A stretch of DNA of 64,000 bases from an uncultured Succinivibrio sp. (GTDB taxonomy: Bacteria; Pseudomonadota; Gammaproteobacteria; Enterobacterales; Succinivibrionaceae). The position numbers and the translations under genes were made by a program. Location: assembly GCA_900770725.1 (NCBI GenBank), contig CAAGLL010000019.1, positions 1 through 64,000 of the forward strand, read 5' to 3'. The notes beneath the pieces were generated by a model. That model ran no database searches, was not told the DNA's origin, and saw only the letters and a program-made list of their open reading frames with translations. Below are positions 1 through 7,771 of this stretch, one piece after another. The stretch's first letter is position 1. Each line of letters opens with the position of its first letter.

Positions 1-280
1 CGGTGTCGATGCCGCGCTCCTTCAGGATGGACTCGAGCTTCACGGCATTGGAGTCCTCGCCGACGATGCCGATGAGGCGCGCGGGCGCCCCCAGCGAGCT
101 TATGTTCAAGGCCACGTTGGCCGCGCCGCCGGCGCGGTCCTCGCGGGACTTGACGTTGACCACCGGGACCGGTGCCTCGGGGGAGATCCTGCTGCTGTCG
201 CCGTACCAGTAGCGGTCGAGCATGACGTCGCCTATGACGGTGACGGGCTTGTCGAAGGAGGGGAGTTTTTCAGAGCTCAT
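1..280 (-). CDS. hldE: HldE heptose-7-phosphate kinase/adenylyltransferase, N-terminal part (cut by window edge)
   Basis: Bifunctional cytoplasmic enzyme of ADP-heptose synthesis for the LPS inner core; only the first 93 codons of the kinase half are in the window. The reverse-strand reading starts at ATG 280-278. It contains GDVMLDRYWYG (about residues 18-28), SRISPEAPVPVV and GGAANVALN, which are the sugar-binding start of the RfaE/PfkB-type kinase fold. It is transcribed away from the MFS gene, with a 137-base gap between them. The family match is clear from these motifs; whether the C-terminal nucleotidyltransferase half is fused cannot be seen here. Confidence 0.9.
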   Translation of the reverse strand, partial: MSSEKLPSFDKPVTVIGDVMLDRYWYGDSSRISPEAPVPVVNVKSREDRAGGAANVALNISSLGAPARLIGIVGEDSNAVKLESILKERGIDT

Positions 281-359
281 ATGCGTGTACCTGGCTGAAA
301 CTGCCAAGATTATACCGCCCGCCCCGCGATCCTCTCGCGGCGGCGGCACCGCCGCGGCG

Positions 360-387
360 CTTTGAGCGGGCAGCGCTCAAGTATAAT
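360..387 (+). promoter_or_regulatory. Promoter with inverted-repeat operator candidate for the MFS gene
   Basis: A perfect TATAAT lies at 382-387, 30 bases before the MFS start. The -35 is poor (CTTTGA, 360-365, 16-base spacer). Between them sits an inverted repeat, TTGAGCG at 362-368 and CGCTCAA at 374-380, separated by GGCAG. A repeat placed over the promoter spacer is a typical repressor-site position; the cognate regulator is not identifiable. Confidence 0.45.
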
Positions 388-417
388 GGGGATCACATTT
401 TCAACCATCAGGCACGG

Positions 418-1830
418 ATGCGCACCAAGACAGGGACAGGCAACATAGCCTACAGGCCGCTGAGCTTCACGCTGGCGGTCGCCGCGCTGTCTGTGTTCTT
501 CGGGCTCAACCTGGGGTCTATATTCGCGTACAAGAACCAGCTCATGTACGTGTTCCTGCTCAACAGCTACGACATCGACAGCGTGGTGAGCGTGGTGCTC
601 TTAGGCGCGGCGGCCGGAGTGATGTGCGGCGGCTTCATAAGCCAGGGCTCCGGCCGCAAGAGCGGGATCATCGCGGGGGCGGCAATCGGGCTTGCCGCAA
701 GCTGCATGGCGATCCTCGCCAGCGACTTCAGCTCGCTTTTGCTCTCCGAGTTCACCGTGGGCGCAGGCTTTGGGATCTACATCGTCTCGGCGCTGTTGTA
801 CGCAGCCGAGATCTCGCTGCCCGCGTCGCGCGGGATGTGCTGCTGCCTGCCGGCAGCCGGGGCCTGCCTGGGGCTCCTGGCCTCGATAGCCGCAAGGCTC
901 GTGGTGCCCGACTCCCCGCTTTTGATGTCCATATGCATCGCCTCCGCAGGCTCGGCGCTGTGCCTGCTTTGCGCGCTGTGGCTCCCCGAGAGCCCGCGCT
1001 GGCTGGCGCTTGCAGGCTACAGCGACGCGGCGCTGACCTCGCTCTTCACGCTCAGGCGCAACCAGGCGGCTGCGGCGCGCGAGATGGCCTTCATCAACGA
1101 TGTCGCCGGGCGCACCGAGCGCGGCATGCAGCTCTACCTGCACTCAGCAGTGAGCCGCAGGGCGCTTAGGACCCTCGTGGTGCTCATCGTGCTCATGCAC
1201 CTCTCGGGCTTTGCCATCGTCCCCTACATGTCGCTCGAGCTCATCCACCGCTACAAGCTGCAGTACCTGGGGATCCTGGTGATGCGCAACTACGACTACA
1301 GCTACGGCTTCGTGAAGGCCGCGGTGACCGTGGCCTTCTTCGGGGCGGTGACTGCGATGATGGCCTCCGACCGCGCCGGGCGCCAGCAGTCCATGCTGGT
1401 TGGCGCCGGGATCAGCCTTTGCATGCTGGCGCTCCTAAGCGCGGTGACGCTCTTCGGCATAAGCGATCTCAACGTGGTCTTCGTGTCGGCGCTCATACTG
1501 GTGTACATCTTCGCCGCAGTGTTCACCACGCTGACCTTCCTGTGCGTCTTCTCCTGCGAGATCCTGCCCTCAGGCGGCAGGGAGGCCGGGCTGTGCCTGA
1601 TCCTGGTCATCCACATCCTCTGCTTCATCGCCGGGATCCAGGACGTGGGCGTGATGTCCCCGGGCTTTGACCTAAGCCCGTTCTTCGCCGCGCTCTTGTG
1701 CTTCTGCGCGCTCTTGTGCTTTGTGCTCGCCTTCAGGGTGCCGGACCTGGGCGTCGGCTCCTTGGAGCGCAACGAGACCAGGCTCATGGAGGGCAGGCTC
1801 TTCGCCCCATCCCGCCAGTCCTCGTCGTAG
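418..1830 (+). CDS. MFS transporter, sugar-porter-like
   Basis: Inner-membrane major facilitator protein of 470 residues, within the usual size for the sugar porter (GalP/XylE-type) family. About twelve hydrophobic segments are visible. The loop after the second segment carries a GRKSG sequence (about residues 79-83), and the mid-protein loop has PESPRWLA (about 191-198), both hallmarks of sugar porters. A large cytoplasmic loop follows, then the second six-segment half with DRAGRQ. The substrate cannot be read from sequence. It stands alone between hldE (divergent) and msrA (convergent). A TATAAT box with an overlapping inverted repeat lies upstream, so expression may be substrate-controlled. 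Confidence 0.75.
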   Translation: MRTKTGTGNIAYRPLSFTLAVAALSVFFGLNLGSIFAYKNQLMYVFLLNSYDIDSVVSVVLLGAAAGVMCGGFISQGSGRKSGIIAGAAIGLAASCMAILASDFSSLLLSEFTVGAGFGIYIVSALLYAAEISLPASRGMCCCLPAAGACLGLLASIAARLVVPDSPLLMSICIASAGSALCLLCALWLPESPRWLALAGYSDAALTSLFTLRRNQAAAAREMAFINDVAGRTERGMQLYLHSAVSRRALRTLVVLIVLMHLSGFAIVPYMSLELIHRYKLQYLGILVMRNYDYSYGFVKAAVTVAFFGAVTAMMASDRAGRQQSMLVGAGISLCMLALLSAVTLFGISDLNVVFVSALILVYIFAAVFTTLTFLCVFSCEILPSGGREAGLCLILVIHILCFIAGIQDVGVMSPGFDLSPFFAALLCFCALLCFVLAFRVPDLGVGSLERNETRLMEGRLFAPSRQSSS

Positions 1831-1852
1831 GGCGCGCTCCCTGGCGAAAACA

Positions 1853-1878
1853 AAAATCCCGGCTCAAGCCGGGATTTT
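1853..1878. terminator. Bidirectional intrinsic terminator
   Basis: AAAATCCCGGC, loop TCAA, GCCGGGATTTT: a perfect stem with A-run before and T-run after, between the converging MFS gene and msrA. It can serve both strands. Confidence 0.85.
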
Positions 1879-1896
1879 CAGCATCAGGCGCGCAGA

Positions 1897-2451
1897 TCAG
1901 ATCTGCCAGTCCTCAAAGTGCCTGCCTTCCTTCAAAAGCTCGTCGCGGAAGATCTTGAGCTTGCCAAAGTCCACGTGGCAGTAGCCGCCGGGGTTCTTCT
2001 TGAGGTAGTCCTGGTGGTACTCCTCGGCCCTGTAGAAGTTCGCAAGCGGCAGGCATTCGACCGCGATCTTGCGCCCAAGGCGCTGCTCGGCCTCGTGGAA
2101 GGCCTTGGCGATCACCGCCTTGTCCTCGTCGTTCGTGTAGTAGGCCCCGGTGCGGTACGAGCGGCCGCTGTCCAGGCCCTGGCGGTTTACCGAGAAGGGA
2201 TCGATTATCAGGAAGAAGGCGTGCAGCAGCTCCTCGAGCGTGATCACCTGTGGGTCGTACTTCACCTCGACCGTCTCGGCGGCGTCGGCCTCCTGGGCCT
2301 TCACCTGCTTGTAGGAGGGGTTGTCGATCCTCGAGTTGGCGTAGCCGGTCACCGTGGAGGCGACGCCCGGGATGCGCGAGAAGAACTCGGACACCCCCCA
2401 GAAGCAGCCGCCTGCGAGGTAGGCGGTGCGCAGGCCTTTGTGATCTGCCAT
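1897..2451 (-). CDS. msrA: Peptide-methionine (S)-S-oxide reductase MsrA
   Basis: Cytoplasmic repair enzyme that reduces the S epimer of methionine sulfoxide, free or in proteins, using thioredoxin. The 184-residue length fits the short single-domain MsrA. The catalytic GCFWG motif is at residues 15-19 with Cys16 as nucleophile; YRTGAYY and AEEYHQDYLKKNPGGYCH-type C-terminal sequence complete the family signature, with no fused MsrB domain. The ATG lies 10 bases after the metQ stop, and its ribosome site (AAGGGGG) touches that stop, so metQ and msrA form one operon. This places methionine repair under the same leader as methionine uptake. Confidence 0.95.
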   Translation of the reverse strand: MADHKGLRTAYLAGGCFWGVSEFFSRIPGVASTVTGYANSRIDNPSYKQVKAQEADAAETVEVKYDPQVITLEELLHAFFLIIDPFSVNRQGLDSGRSYRTGAYYTNDEDKAVIAKAFHEAEQRLGRKIAVECLPLANFYRAEEYHQDYLKKNPGGYCHVDFGKLKIFRDELLKEGRHFEDWQI

Positions 2452-2461
2452 GAGATCCCCC

Positions 2462-3283
2462 TTAGTACTTGAACGCCGGGAAGATGGCGCCCTTGTACTG
2501 CTTGGTGATGATGTCGGCCACCTCCTTGGTGTGGTAGAGGTCGACGATGTGGTTGTACAGCTTGTTGCCCGCGTCCTTCTCGCGCACCGCGATGATGTTC
2601 ACGAACGGGTTGTCCAGGCCCCAGCCCTCGGTGTTCTCGTAGGCGATGGCGTCGCGCTTGAGCACCAGGCCGTGGTCGGAGGCGAAGCCGCCGTTGATGA
2701 AGGAGGCTGCGACGTCGTCCATCGCGGCGTAGGCGTTGCCCGGATCAACCCAGTAGAACTTGATGTTCTTGGGATTCTCGGTGATGTCGGTCTTCGACGG
2801 GGTCCAGCCGGCGTTGTCCCTGAGCTTCAAGACCTTGTTGGCCTCGAGCACGCGCAGGGCGCGCCCGGTGGTGATCGGGTCGGACGGGATGGCGATGGAG
2901 TCGCCGTCCTTGAGCTCGGAGAGGGACTTGATCTTCTTGGAGTAGACGCCAAGCGGGGCGATCAGGGTGGTGCCGATGGCCTTCAGGTGGTAGCCGTGCT
3001 CCTTGGACTCGGTGTTGAGGAACTTGCCGGTCATGCAGGCATGCATGTCGATCTCCCCGTCCTCGAGCGCGCGGTTGGGCAGCTGGTAGTCGTTGAACTT
3101 CACGATCTGAAGGTTCACGCCCTCGGACTTGAGCTTCTCGATGATGGGCTTCCACTGCTCGTTGTTCTCGCCGACCACTCCGACCTTGACGGTCTTGGCC
3201 TCATCGGCCAGGGCCTGGCTTAAGGGCGCGGCTGCAAATAGCGCGAGCGAGGCTGCAATTGCGAGTTTCTTGAAGATGGTCAT
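2462..3283 (-). CDS. metQ: MetQ/NlpA-family methionine ABC transporter substrate-binding protein
   Basis: Periplasmic binding protein, 273 residues, of the NlpA/MetQ family, which delivers D/L-methionine to a MetNI permease. After a signal peptide (MTIFKK, hydrophobic stretch, ALA-D cut near residue 24) come family landmarks: VGVVGENNEQW, EGVNLQIVKFNDYQLPN, DMHACMTGKFLN, SIAIPSDPITTGRAL, GLDNPFVNIIAVR. The start at 3283 has AAGGAG 7-12 bases upstream. Unlike E. coli MetQ, no lipobox cysteine is present, so it looks soluble rather than lipid-anchored. No metN or metI lies in the window. It is followed by msrA and preceded by a leader peptide and hairpin that probably control it. Confidence 0.88.
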   Translation of the reverse strand: MTIFKKLAIAASLALFAAAPLSQALADEAKTVKVGVVGENNEQWKPIIEKLKSEGVNLQIVKFNDYQLPNRALEDGEIDMHACMTGKFLNTESKEHGYHLKAIGTTLIAPLGVYSKKIKSLSELKDGDSIAIPSDPITTGRALRVLEANKVLKLRDNAGWTPSKTDITENPKNIKFYWVDPGNAYAAMDDVAASFINGGFASDHGLVLKRDAIAYENTEGWGLDNPFVNIIAVREKDAGNKLYNHIVDLYHTKEVADIITKQYKGAIFPAFKY

Positions 3284-3315
3284 GAGGTTTCTCCTTGATG
3301 GTTCACTTGGTTTGG

Positions 3316-3349
3316 AAAACGAAACGGGGAGCTTCAAGCTCCCCGTTTC
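3316..3349 (-). terminator. Attenuator-type terminator hairpin in the metQ leader
   Basis: On the minus strand GAAACGGGGAGC, loop TTGAA, GCTCCCCGTTTC is followed by GTTTTCC: a 12-base-pair perfect stem and a short U-run, 33 bases before the metQ start and 29 bases after the leader-peptide stop. The left arm (GGGGAGC) can instead pair with GCTTCCT in the last codons of the leader peptide. Confidence 0.7.
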
Positions 3350-3378
3350 ATCAAGCCAATCCTGGCTGCTGCAATGGA

Positions 3379-3453
3379 TCAGGAAGCACGCCGAGCCCTG
3401 CGCATCATGCACATGCACATGCGGCAGCAGGCGTTCTCCCAAGTCTTGTCCAT
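3379..3453 (-). CDS. Met/Cys-rich leader peptide upstream of metQ-msrA
   Basis: A 24-codon reading frame starting ATG 3453, with an AGGGAG ribosome site 8 bases upstream, ending TGA at 3379-3381. After an N-terminal MDKTWENA stretch it reads CCRMCMCMM (codons 9-17), that is four Cys and four Met in nine codons, then a basic RRARRAS tail. Such clustering of one class of codon just before a terminator hairpin is the layout of amino-acid biosynthetic attenuators (trp, his, leu leaders). Here the following genes handle methionine. The coding status is inferred from the ribosome site, the codon cluster and the position; there is no homologue evidence. Confidence 0.6.
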   Translation of the reverse strand: MDKTWENACCRMCMCMMRRARRAS

Positions 3454-3483
3454 CGCGTTTTCTCCCTGTCAGATGACAGAATA

Positions 3484-3513
3484 ATTCTAAAAATACTCCA
3501 AGGCAGGTGTCAA
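3484..3513 (-). promoter_or_regulatory. Sigma-70 promoter of the metQ leader
   Basis: Minus-strand TTGACA (3513-3508), 18-base spacer, TAGAAT (3489-3484). This is one of the best consensus matches in the window. Transcription would begin near 3477, giving a leader RNA of about 195 bases before metQ that contains the leader peptide and the hairpin. No MetJ-like AGACGTCT repeats are visible. Confidence 0.75.
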
Positions 3514-3706
3514 TGGCAATTCAGCGCCCAGGACGGGGCAGGCGCGGATTTTTCTGTGCCAGGCGCCCTTCTTTTGGGCATAAGCGGGGCTAAAACAGGG
3601 CGCATTGGCGGATGCGGGATCAAGCGCGGTGCGCCTGGGGAGGCGGGGGGCCTGCGTGGCTTACCATGGGGCTTGGACGCGGAGTGAACAGAAAGGAGGT
3701 GCCGCC

Positions 3707-4441
3707 ATGGTAACGATAGGTGTGATGCCGCTTTGGGACAGCGCCAGGCAGAGCATCTGGATGCTCCCAGGCTACATCCAGGGGCTGGTCAAGGCCGGGG
3801 CGCTCCCCCTGACCCTCCCGCTGACGTCCAGCATGGCGGTCATAAGCGAGTGCGCGCGCCGCTGCGACGGCTTCCTCTTCACGGGAGGGCAGGACGTCTC
3901 GCCCTCGCTCTACGGGCAGAAGGCGCGCGAGTACTGCGGCGAGACCTGCGTGATCCGCGACGAGATGGAGTCGATCCTGATAAACGAGGCTTTGGAGTCG
4001 CACAAGCCCTTCCTGGGGATCTGCCGCGGGCTCCAGATCTTGAACGCGGTGCTCGGCGGCACGCTCTACCAGGACATCAAGATAGATTCAGGCTCGGCGG
4101 TGGGCCATCTGATGAAGAAGCCATACGAGCGCGGCGCGCACCAGGTTTCGCTGGTGAAGGGGGGCTTGCTAGCAAGGCTCATGGGCGCCGAGCGCATTGC
4201 GGTGAACAGCATCCACCACCAGGGCATCGACAAGCTCAGCCCCAGGCTCGAGCCGCTTGCGTATTCAGAAGACGGGATCTGCGAGGCCGCGCGGGTCAAG
4301 GGCGAGGACTTTGCAGTTGCGGTGCAGTGGCACCCTGAGATCCTCTACCCCATGGACAGCGGCCAGATGCGGCTGTTCCAGGCGCTCACCGACGCGGCCT
4401 CGCTCTCGGTCCACGTCCCCAGCCTCAGCTATAGCGCCTGA
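3707..4441 (+). CDS. Class I glutamine-amidotransferase-like hydrolase (peptidase C26, PuuD type)
   Basis: Predicted cytoplasmic gamma-glutamyl hydrolase of 244 residues, like PuuD, which cleaves gamma-glutamyl-GABA in putrescine breakdown. FTGGQDVSP is at residues 58-66, the nucleophile elbow GICRG has Cys106, and QWHPE supplies His209 and Glu211, giving a complete catalytic triad. The start is set by AAGGAGGT at 3692-3699. No other putrescine genes are nearby, so the exact gamma-glutamyl substrate is open. Its last 17 bases overlap the 3' end of the converging maf gene, an unusually tight tail-to-tail arrangement without an intervening terminator. Confidence 0.8.
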   Translation: MVTIGVMPLWDSARQSIWMLPGYIQGLVKAGALPLTLPLTSSMAVISECARRCDGFLFTGGQDVSPSLYGQKAREYCGETCVIRDEMESILINEALESHKPFLGICRGLQILNAVLGGTLYQDIKIDSGSAVGHLMKKPYERGAHQVSLVKGGLLARLMGAERIAVNSIHHQGIDKLSPRLEPLAYSEDGICEAARVKGEDFAVAVQWHPEILYPMDSGQMRLFQALTDAASLSVHVPSLSYSA

Positions 4442-6683
4442 CGAAGCGCGCCTGAGGATCGGCAAACTTCGGATCCACGAGCTTGCGCGGCTTGGGCGCA
4501 GGCGGGGCTGGAAAGCCCGGGTGGTCGAACCCGATCCTGCCGCCCAAGTGCCTCAGGTGATCCCCCATCACGTAGTCAGGCAGGAAGTCGTAGAGCCTCA
4601 TGGCGTCTTCCAAAAGCCACTTGTAATCCTCAAGGACCTTGTCGGCAAGCGCCATGGCCTCCTGCTCATCGTGTTTATGGTAGAGCGCGTTGAGCGCCAT
4701 CATGAAGAGCGACTGGCTGGTGCCGTCGAGCACGTATCCGAGGCCGCGGGTGAGCGGATCGGCGTTGAGCTTGGCGATCTCCTCGCTGAGCGACTCGAGG
4801 TGCTGGACGTAGAGGGTGCGGCCTGAAGGATGGGTGTTCTCGATCATGCCGATGAGCCTCTTGCAGACGCGGTGAAACTCGTCCTTGAGGCAGGCCTTCT
4901 CAAGCTCGCCTTCCGGCACCCCAAGCTCGAGGCACAGGCAGTCTTGCAGGTAGGAGAGCGCGGCGTCCTTGTCCACCTCGGGCAGGGCTGAGAACTCGCC
5001 TTGCAGCTTTGCGCTCTCAAGCGGGCAGGCGCCGTCCATGCGCGCCCCGTCGGAGCTGTTGGTGATATAAAGCCCCGGATCGAGGCTGTGCTGCAGCTCC
5101 ATCACCAGCTCCATGTGGCGGTTTGCCAGCCTGAAGATGTAGTTGCTTGAAACCTCGCCCCCGAAGTTCCCAGGAAGCTTGATCCCCGAGGCCAGATCGT
5201 AGTTGCCGCCCTTGTCCGAGACCCCGCTTTTTGAGTAGATGGCCGAGTACTTGGAGTGCATGCGCGCAGCTTCGACCGGCCTGCCGTTGTCCAGCCCGAA
5301 GAGGCAGACCCGGTGCGCGCCCAGGCTCATCGCCGCGCTCACGCCCAGGTTGCCCACGATGGGGTTCATCACGTTGATGGCGCGCACCAGGCGGGCGCGG
5401 CCGAAGGCGGCGCGCGCCATCCAGAAGAATGGCTCGTCGGGCTTGCCGAAGATCGCGGATCTGGCAAAGCGCTCCTGGGTGCGCGGGTGCACCACGTCGC
5501 CTGCGATGAGGGTGATGCGGCGCAGGAAGTCCTTGTCCGGGATCGCGTCTATGGTCTCGGCTATCTGCGGGGTGCGCTCGGTGCAGGCGTAGAAGTCCGG
5601 GCGGATCCCGGCGTGGTAGAGCGTGTCCAGCGCGGTGCCGCAGGCCAGGATCAGCGCCTTGTCCTGGTTTTTGCGCAAAAACGGGATGTCGCGGTCGAGC
5701 GAGGGGCCGTTGCCCACCACGAACAGCGGGATGCGCCTGAACCACTCCTCGGGCTCGGCGTCGCCGCGCAGGAAGCGCCTTTGGTGGCTTATGGCCCAGC
5801 AGGCGTGCGAGATCCCGAAGAGGTGGTCGTCGAAGAAGCCCATCGCCGAGTGGATGCGGTAGTAGTCCTTGAGCAGCGTCTGCACCAGCGACTGGATCTC
5901 CTCGCTGGCGTAGTGGACGAAGCACAGGCACTGCCCGGTGAGGAACCTCCCGTGGCGCTGGTAGAAGGCCGGGAGATCCTCGGAGAGCTGCATGGGCGTC
6001 TGGCCGATGAGGAAGTTGATGCCGTAGTGGTTCTCCCGCATGTAGGAGAGCAGCGAGGCCCAGTCGAAGGCGTGCAGCGAGGCGAAGAACAGGTCGGCGT
6101 CAGGCTCGATGAGCACCAGGTTCGCGATCTCCATGCGCTCGCACAGGAGCGCCACCGGGTAGCCAAGCCCGATCCCGACTATCACGCAGTTGGGGCAGGA
6201 CTTGAGCTCGAGGGCCGTGCACAGCCCCTCGCCGTCCATGGCCGCCTTGACCTGATCCACGGCGCGCCCCAGGTAGCGGTGGTGGATCTGCCCGAACTGG
6301 TCGTACTCCCTCGAATAGCCAGTGCCCACGTAGGTCTGCCTTGAGAGCACGTCGTCCAGCTGCTCCCGGCACAGCTCCATCGGATCATCGGACTTGTAGA
6401 GGATGCGGTTCCCGTCGTCGGGGAACATCAGGTTGGGGATCCCGTTTTCGGTGCAGAAGAACTCGAGCGTCTGGGAGGGCCGATAGTGCTCGAAGCCCTC
6501 GGCTATGGAGGGTATGAAATTGCGGAAGGCTTCGATGTTGGCCCTGAAGCGGGCTATGAGCATCGAGCTCATGCGGCCCTGGAGTTCCGAGAGGCGCTTG
6601 AAGCGCAAGGCTTCATCGGAGGTGAGCGGGCCGCTTTTCAGGGCGATGCGATCGAGATCGGTGAGCTTCTCTGCTTTGTCCAC
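4425..6683 (-). CDS. Motility-associated factor glycosyltransferase (Maf-1, DUF115 family)
   Basis: A 752-residue protein of the Maf family, which transfers nonulosonic acids such as pseudaminic acid to flagellin before export in polar flagellates. The central DUF115 signature is LFVVGNGPSLDRD followed by ALILACGTAL (about residues 315-345). YACTERTP, a G-rich NLGVSAAMSLGAHRVCLFG segment and a helical C-terminal part follow. The start is a GTG (6683-6681) with no clear ribosome site, 20 bases after the FliT-like stop, so it is probably translated by coupling. Neighbours are fliS and a FliT-like gene, consistent with a flagellin-handling operon. No sugar-nucleotide genes are present here. Confidence 0.82.
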   Translation of the reverse strand: MDKAEKLTDLDRIALKSGPLTSDEALRFKRLSELQGRMSSMLIARFRANIEAFRNFIPSIAEGFEHYRPSQTLEFFCTENGIPNLMFPDDGNRILYKSDDPMELCREQLDDVLSRQTYVGTGYSREYDQFGQIHHRYLGRAVDQVKAAMDGEGLCTALELKSCPNCVIVGIGLGYPVALLCERMEIANLVLIEPDADLFFASLHAFDWASLLSYMRENHYGINFLIGQTPMQLSEDLPAFYQRHGRFLTGQCLCFVHYASEEIQSLVQTLLKDYYRIHSAMGFFDDHLFGISHACWAISHQRRFLRGDAEPEEWFRRIPLFVVGNGPSLDRDIPFLRKNQDKALILACGTALDTLYHAGIRPDFYACTERTPQIAETIDAIPDKDFLRRITLIAGDVVHPRTQERFARSAIFGKPDEPFFWMARAAFGRARLVRAINVMNPIVGNLGVSAAMSLGAHRVCLFGLDNGRPVEAARMHSKYSAIYSKSGVSDKGGNYDLASGIKLPGNFGGEVSSNYIFRLANRHMELVMELQHSLDPGLYITNSSDGARMDGACPLESAKLQGEFSALPEVDKDAALSYLQDCLCLELGVPEGELEKACLKDEFHRVCKRLIGMIENTHPSGRTLYVQHLESLSEEIAKLNADPLTRGLGYVLDGTSQSLFMMALNALYHKHDEQEAMALADKVLEDYKWLLEDAMRLYDFLPDYVMGDHLRHLGGRIGFDHPGFPAPPAPKPRKLVDPKFADPQARFVRRYS

Positions 6684-6703
6684 TTGTCAGGCTGCGGGGA
6701 TTG

Positions 6704-7024
6704 CTAGGGCTTGCGCTTGGTCAGCCCGCCGTTGGCGCGGTATGCGCTGATCCCGGCGGCGCCCTTGTTGAACTTGATGAGCTCGCGCCTGACCTTCTCC
6801 TGCTCCTCCGAGGCGGCGCTGATGCTCTCAGACACCCCCTCGAAGAGCTTTGCGATGCGGTCGCGGTACTGCGAGAGCTCTGCAGGCGGCGCGGCCTTGA
6901 GCTTCAAGAGCAGATCGTTGAGCTGCCCTGAGAGCACGCTGGCCTTGGCGTAGTCGTCGTCGGCTGCCGAGGTTTCTATCTTCGCGAGCAGATCCTCCGC
7001 TTGCGTCAAAAGCTTGTCGAGCAT
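6704..7024 (-). CDS. Small helical FliT-like flagellar protein
   Basis: Predicted 106-residue, almost entirely helical, charged protein (LLTQAEDLLAKIE, LSGQLNDLLLKLK, SQYRDRIAKLFEG). Size, helix pattern and position between fliS and maf-1 resemble the FliT or FliT-like chaperones found after fliS in polar flagellar clusters. Primary sequence similarity is not strong enough for me to name it. The ATG at 7024 has GGAGAGG upstream, and a strong hairpin (7045-7069) lies just before the ribosome site. It may cap FliD or another late flagellar subunit; that is inference from context. Confidence 0.55.
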   Translation of the reverse strand: MLDKLLTQAEDLLAKIETSAADDDYAKASVLSGQLNDLLLKLKAAPPAELSQYRDRIAKLFEGVSESISAASEEQEKVRRELIKFNKGAAGISAYRANGGLTKRKP

Positions 7025-7044
7025 GATCGGAATTACCTCTCCTG

Positions 7045-7069
7045 CGGCAGGCAGGAACCCTGCCTGCCG
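7045..7069. other. Perfect 11-bp hairpin in the fliS/FliT-like gap
   Basis: CGGCAGGCAGG, loop AAC (plus strand), CCTGCCTGCCG. In the minus-strand transcript it sits just 5' of the FliT-like ribosome site and has no U-run after it, so it is more likely a processing or translation element than a terminator. The 212-base gap between fliS and this gene holds no coding sequence I can support. Confidence 0.5.
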
Positions 7070-7236
7070 AACCTTAATTTTTCTAATTGAGGATCATCTC
7101 CCATTGCCCGCAGTCCAAGCGGCTGGATGAATGAGGATAATTTCTCGATACAACTATAGCACAAGGTCGGCTCCCACGCTTCCGCAGGAGGGAACTTGCC
7201 GCCATTCATCGCGCCATTTTTCCCGCTCGATCGCTT

Positions 7237-7704
7237 TTAAATCGTGCCGCTTGCCAGCGAATTGACCCTGGCCGGGCCTGAGAGCTCCTCGCTGCGGCGC
7301 TGCGCCGCGGCCTTCTGCTGCTCTGACAAGGGGATGCTGTCCCAGGCGTCCTTGATGGGCAGCAGCACGCGCAGCGCCGCGTCCAGCGGCTTGCAGCTGG
7401 CTTCGATGGAGGCGTCGGCGATGCGGTCGAGTATGTAGGTGTAGAGGTCGAACAGGCGCTGGGCAAGCTGGGGATTGCGCTTGAAGTCCAATGTGTTCTT
7501 GAGGCTCTCGATGATGGTCGTCGCCGACGAGAGCCTGGAGGCCTTGGCCTCCAAGTCGCCGCGCTCGATGGCCCCCTTGGCCTGGGCGAGCCTCTCGAAG
7601 GCCCCTTGGTAGAGCATCTTGGTGATGGTGTACGGATCGGCTACCGAAAGCTCGGCCCTGAGGCTGTTCTTGCGGTAAGCGTCAAGATTTCTGCGGCTGA
7701 ACAT
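7237..7704 (-). CDS. fliS: Flagellar export chaperone FliS
   Basis: Cytoplasmic chaperone that binds the C terminus of newly made flagellin and keeps it export-competent. 155 residues; family length is about 120-140. The N terminus has the conserved AYRKNS followed by VADPYTITKMLYQGAFERLAQAK, then LKNTLDF and LFDLYTYILDRIADAS, all typical of FliS helices 1-4. The extra 20-30 residues are a C-terminal tail rich in Gln, Ser and Ala. A sigma-54 promoter (7772-7789) lies about 68 bases upstream, which matches class III control by FlrC in polar flagellates. fliD and flagellin genes are not in the window. Confidence 0.9.
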   Translation of the reverse strand: MFSRRNLDAYRKNSLRAELSVADPYTITKMLYQGAFERLAQAKGAIERGDLEAKASRLSSATTIIESLKNTLDFKRNPQLAQRLFDLYTYILDRIADASIEASCKPLDAALRVLLPIKDAWDSIPLSEQQKAAAQRRSEELSGPARVNSLASGTI

Positions 7705-7771
7705 TTGCTCTCTCCAATCAGGCGGCAGGACTTTGCCGTCCTGTGTTCTTTTTTTTGCTTTCCCGAAGGCA

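Noticed and set aside
601..1143. Long antisense frames opposite the MFS gene, maf-1, purL, glgC, pheT, nqrB and glnD
   Set aside because: They mirror codon structure of the real genes in G+C-rich DNA, show Arg/Ala/Gly/His-rich composition, lack ribosome sites and have no recognisable domains.
3283..3442. N-terminal extension of MetQ from an in-frame start at 3442
   Set aside because: It would put 53 non-signal residues before a clean signal peptide and would run through the terminator hairpin; AAGGAG before ATG 3283 decides the start.
4425..4441. Frameshift or misassembly at the overlapping 3' ends of the amidotransferase-like gene and maf-1
   Set aside because: Both proteins reach normal family ends; a 17-base tail-to-tail overlap is compatible with two intact genes.
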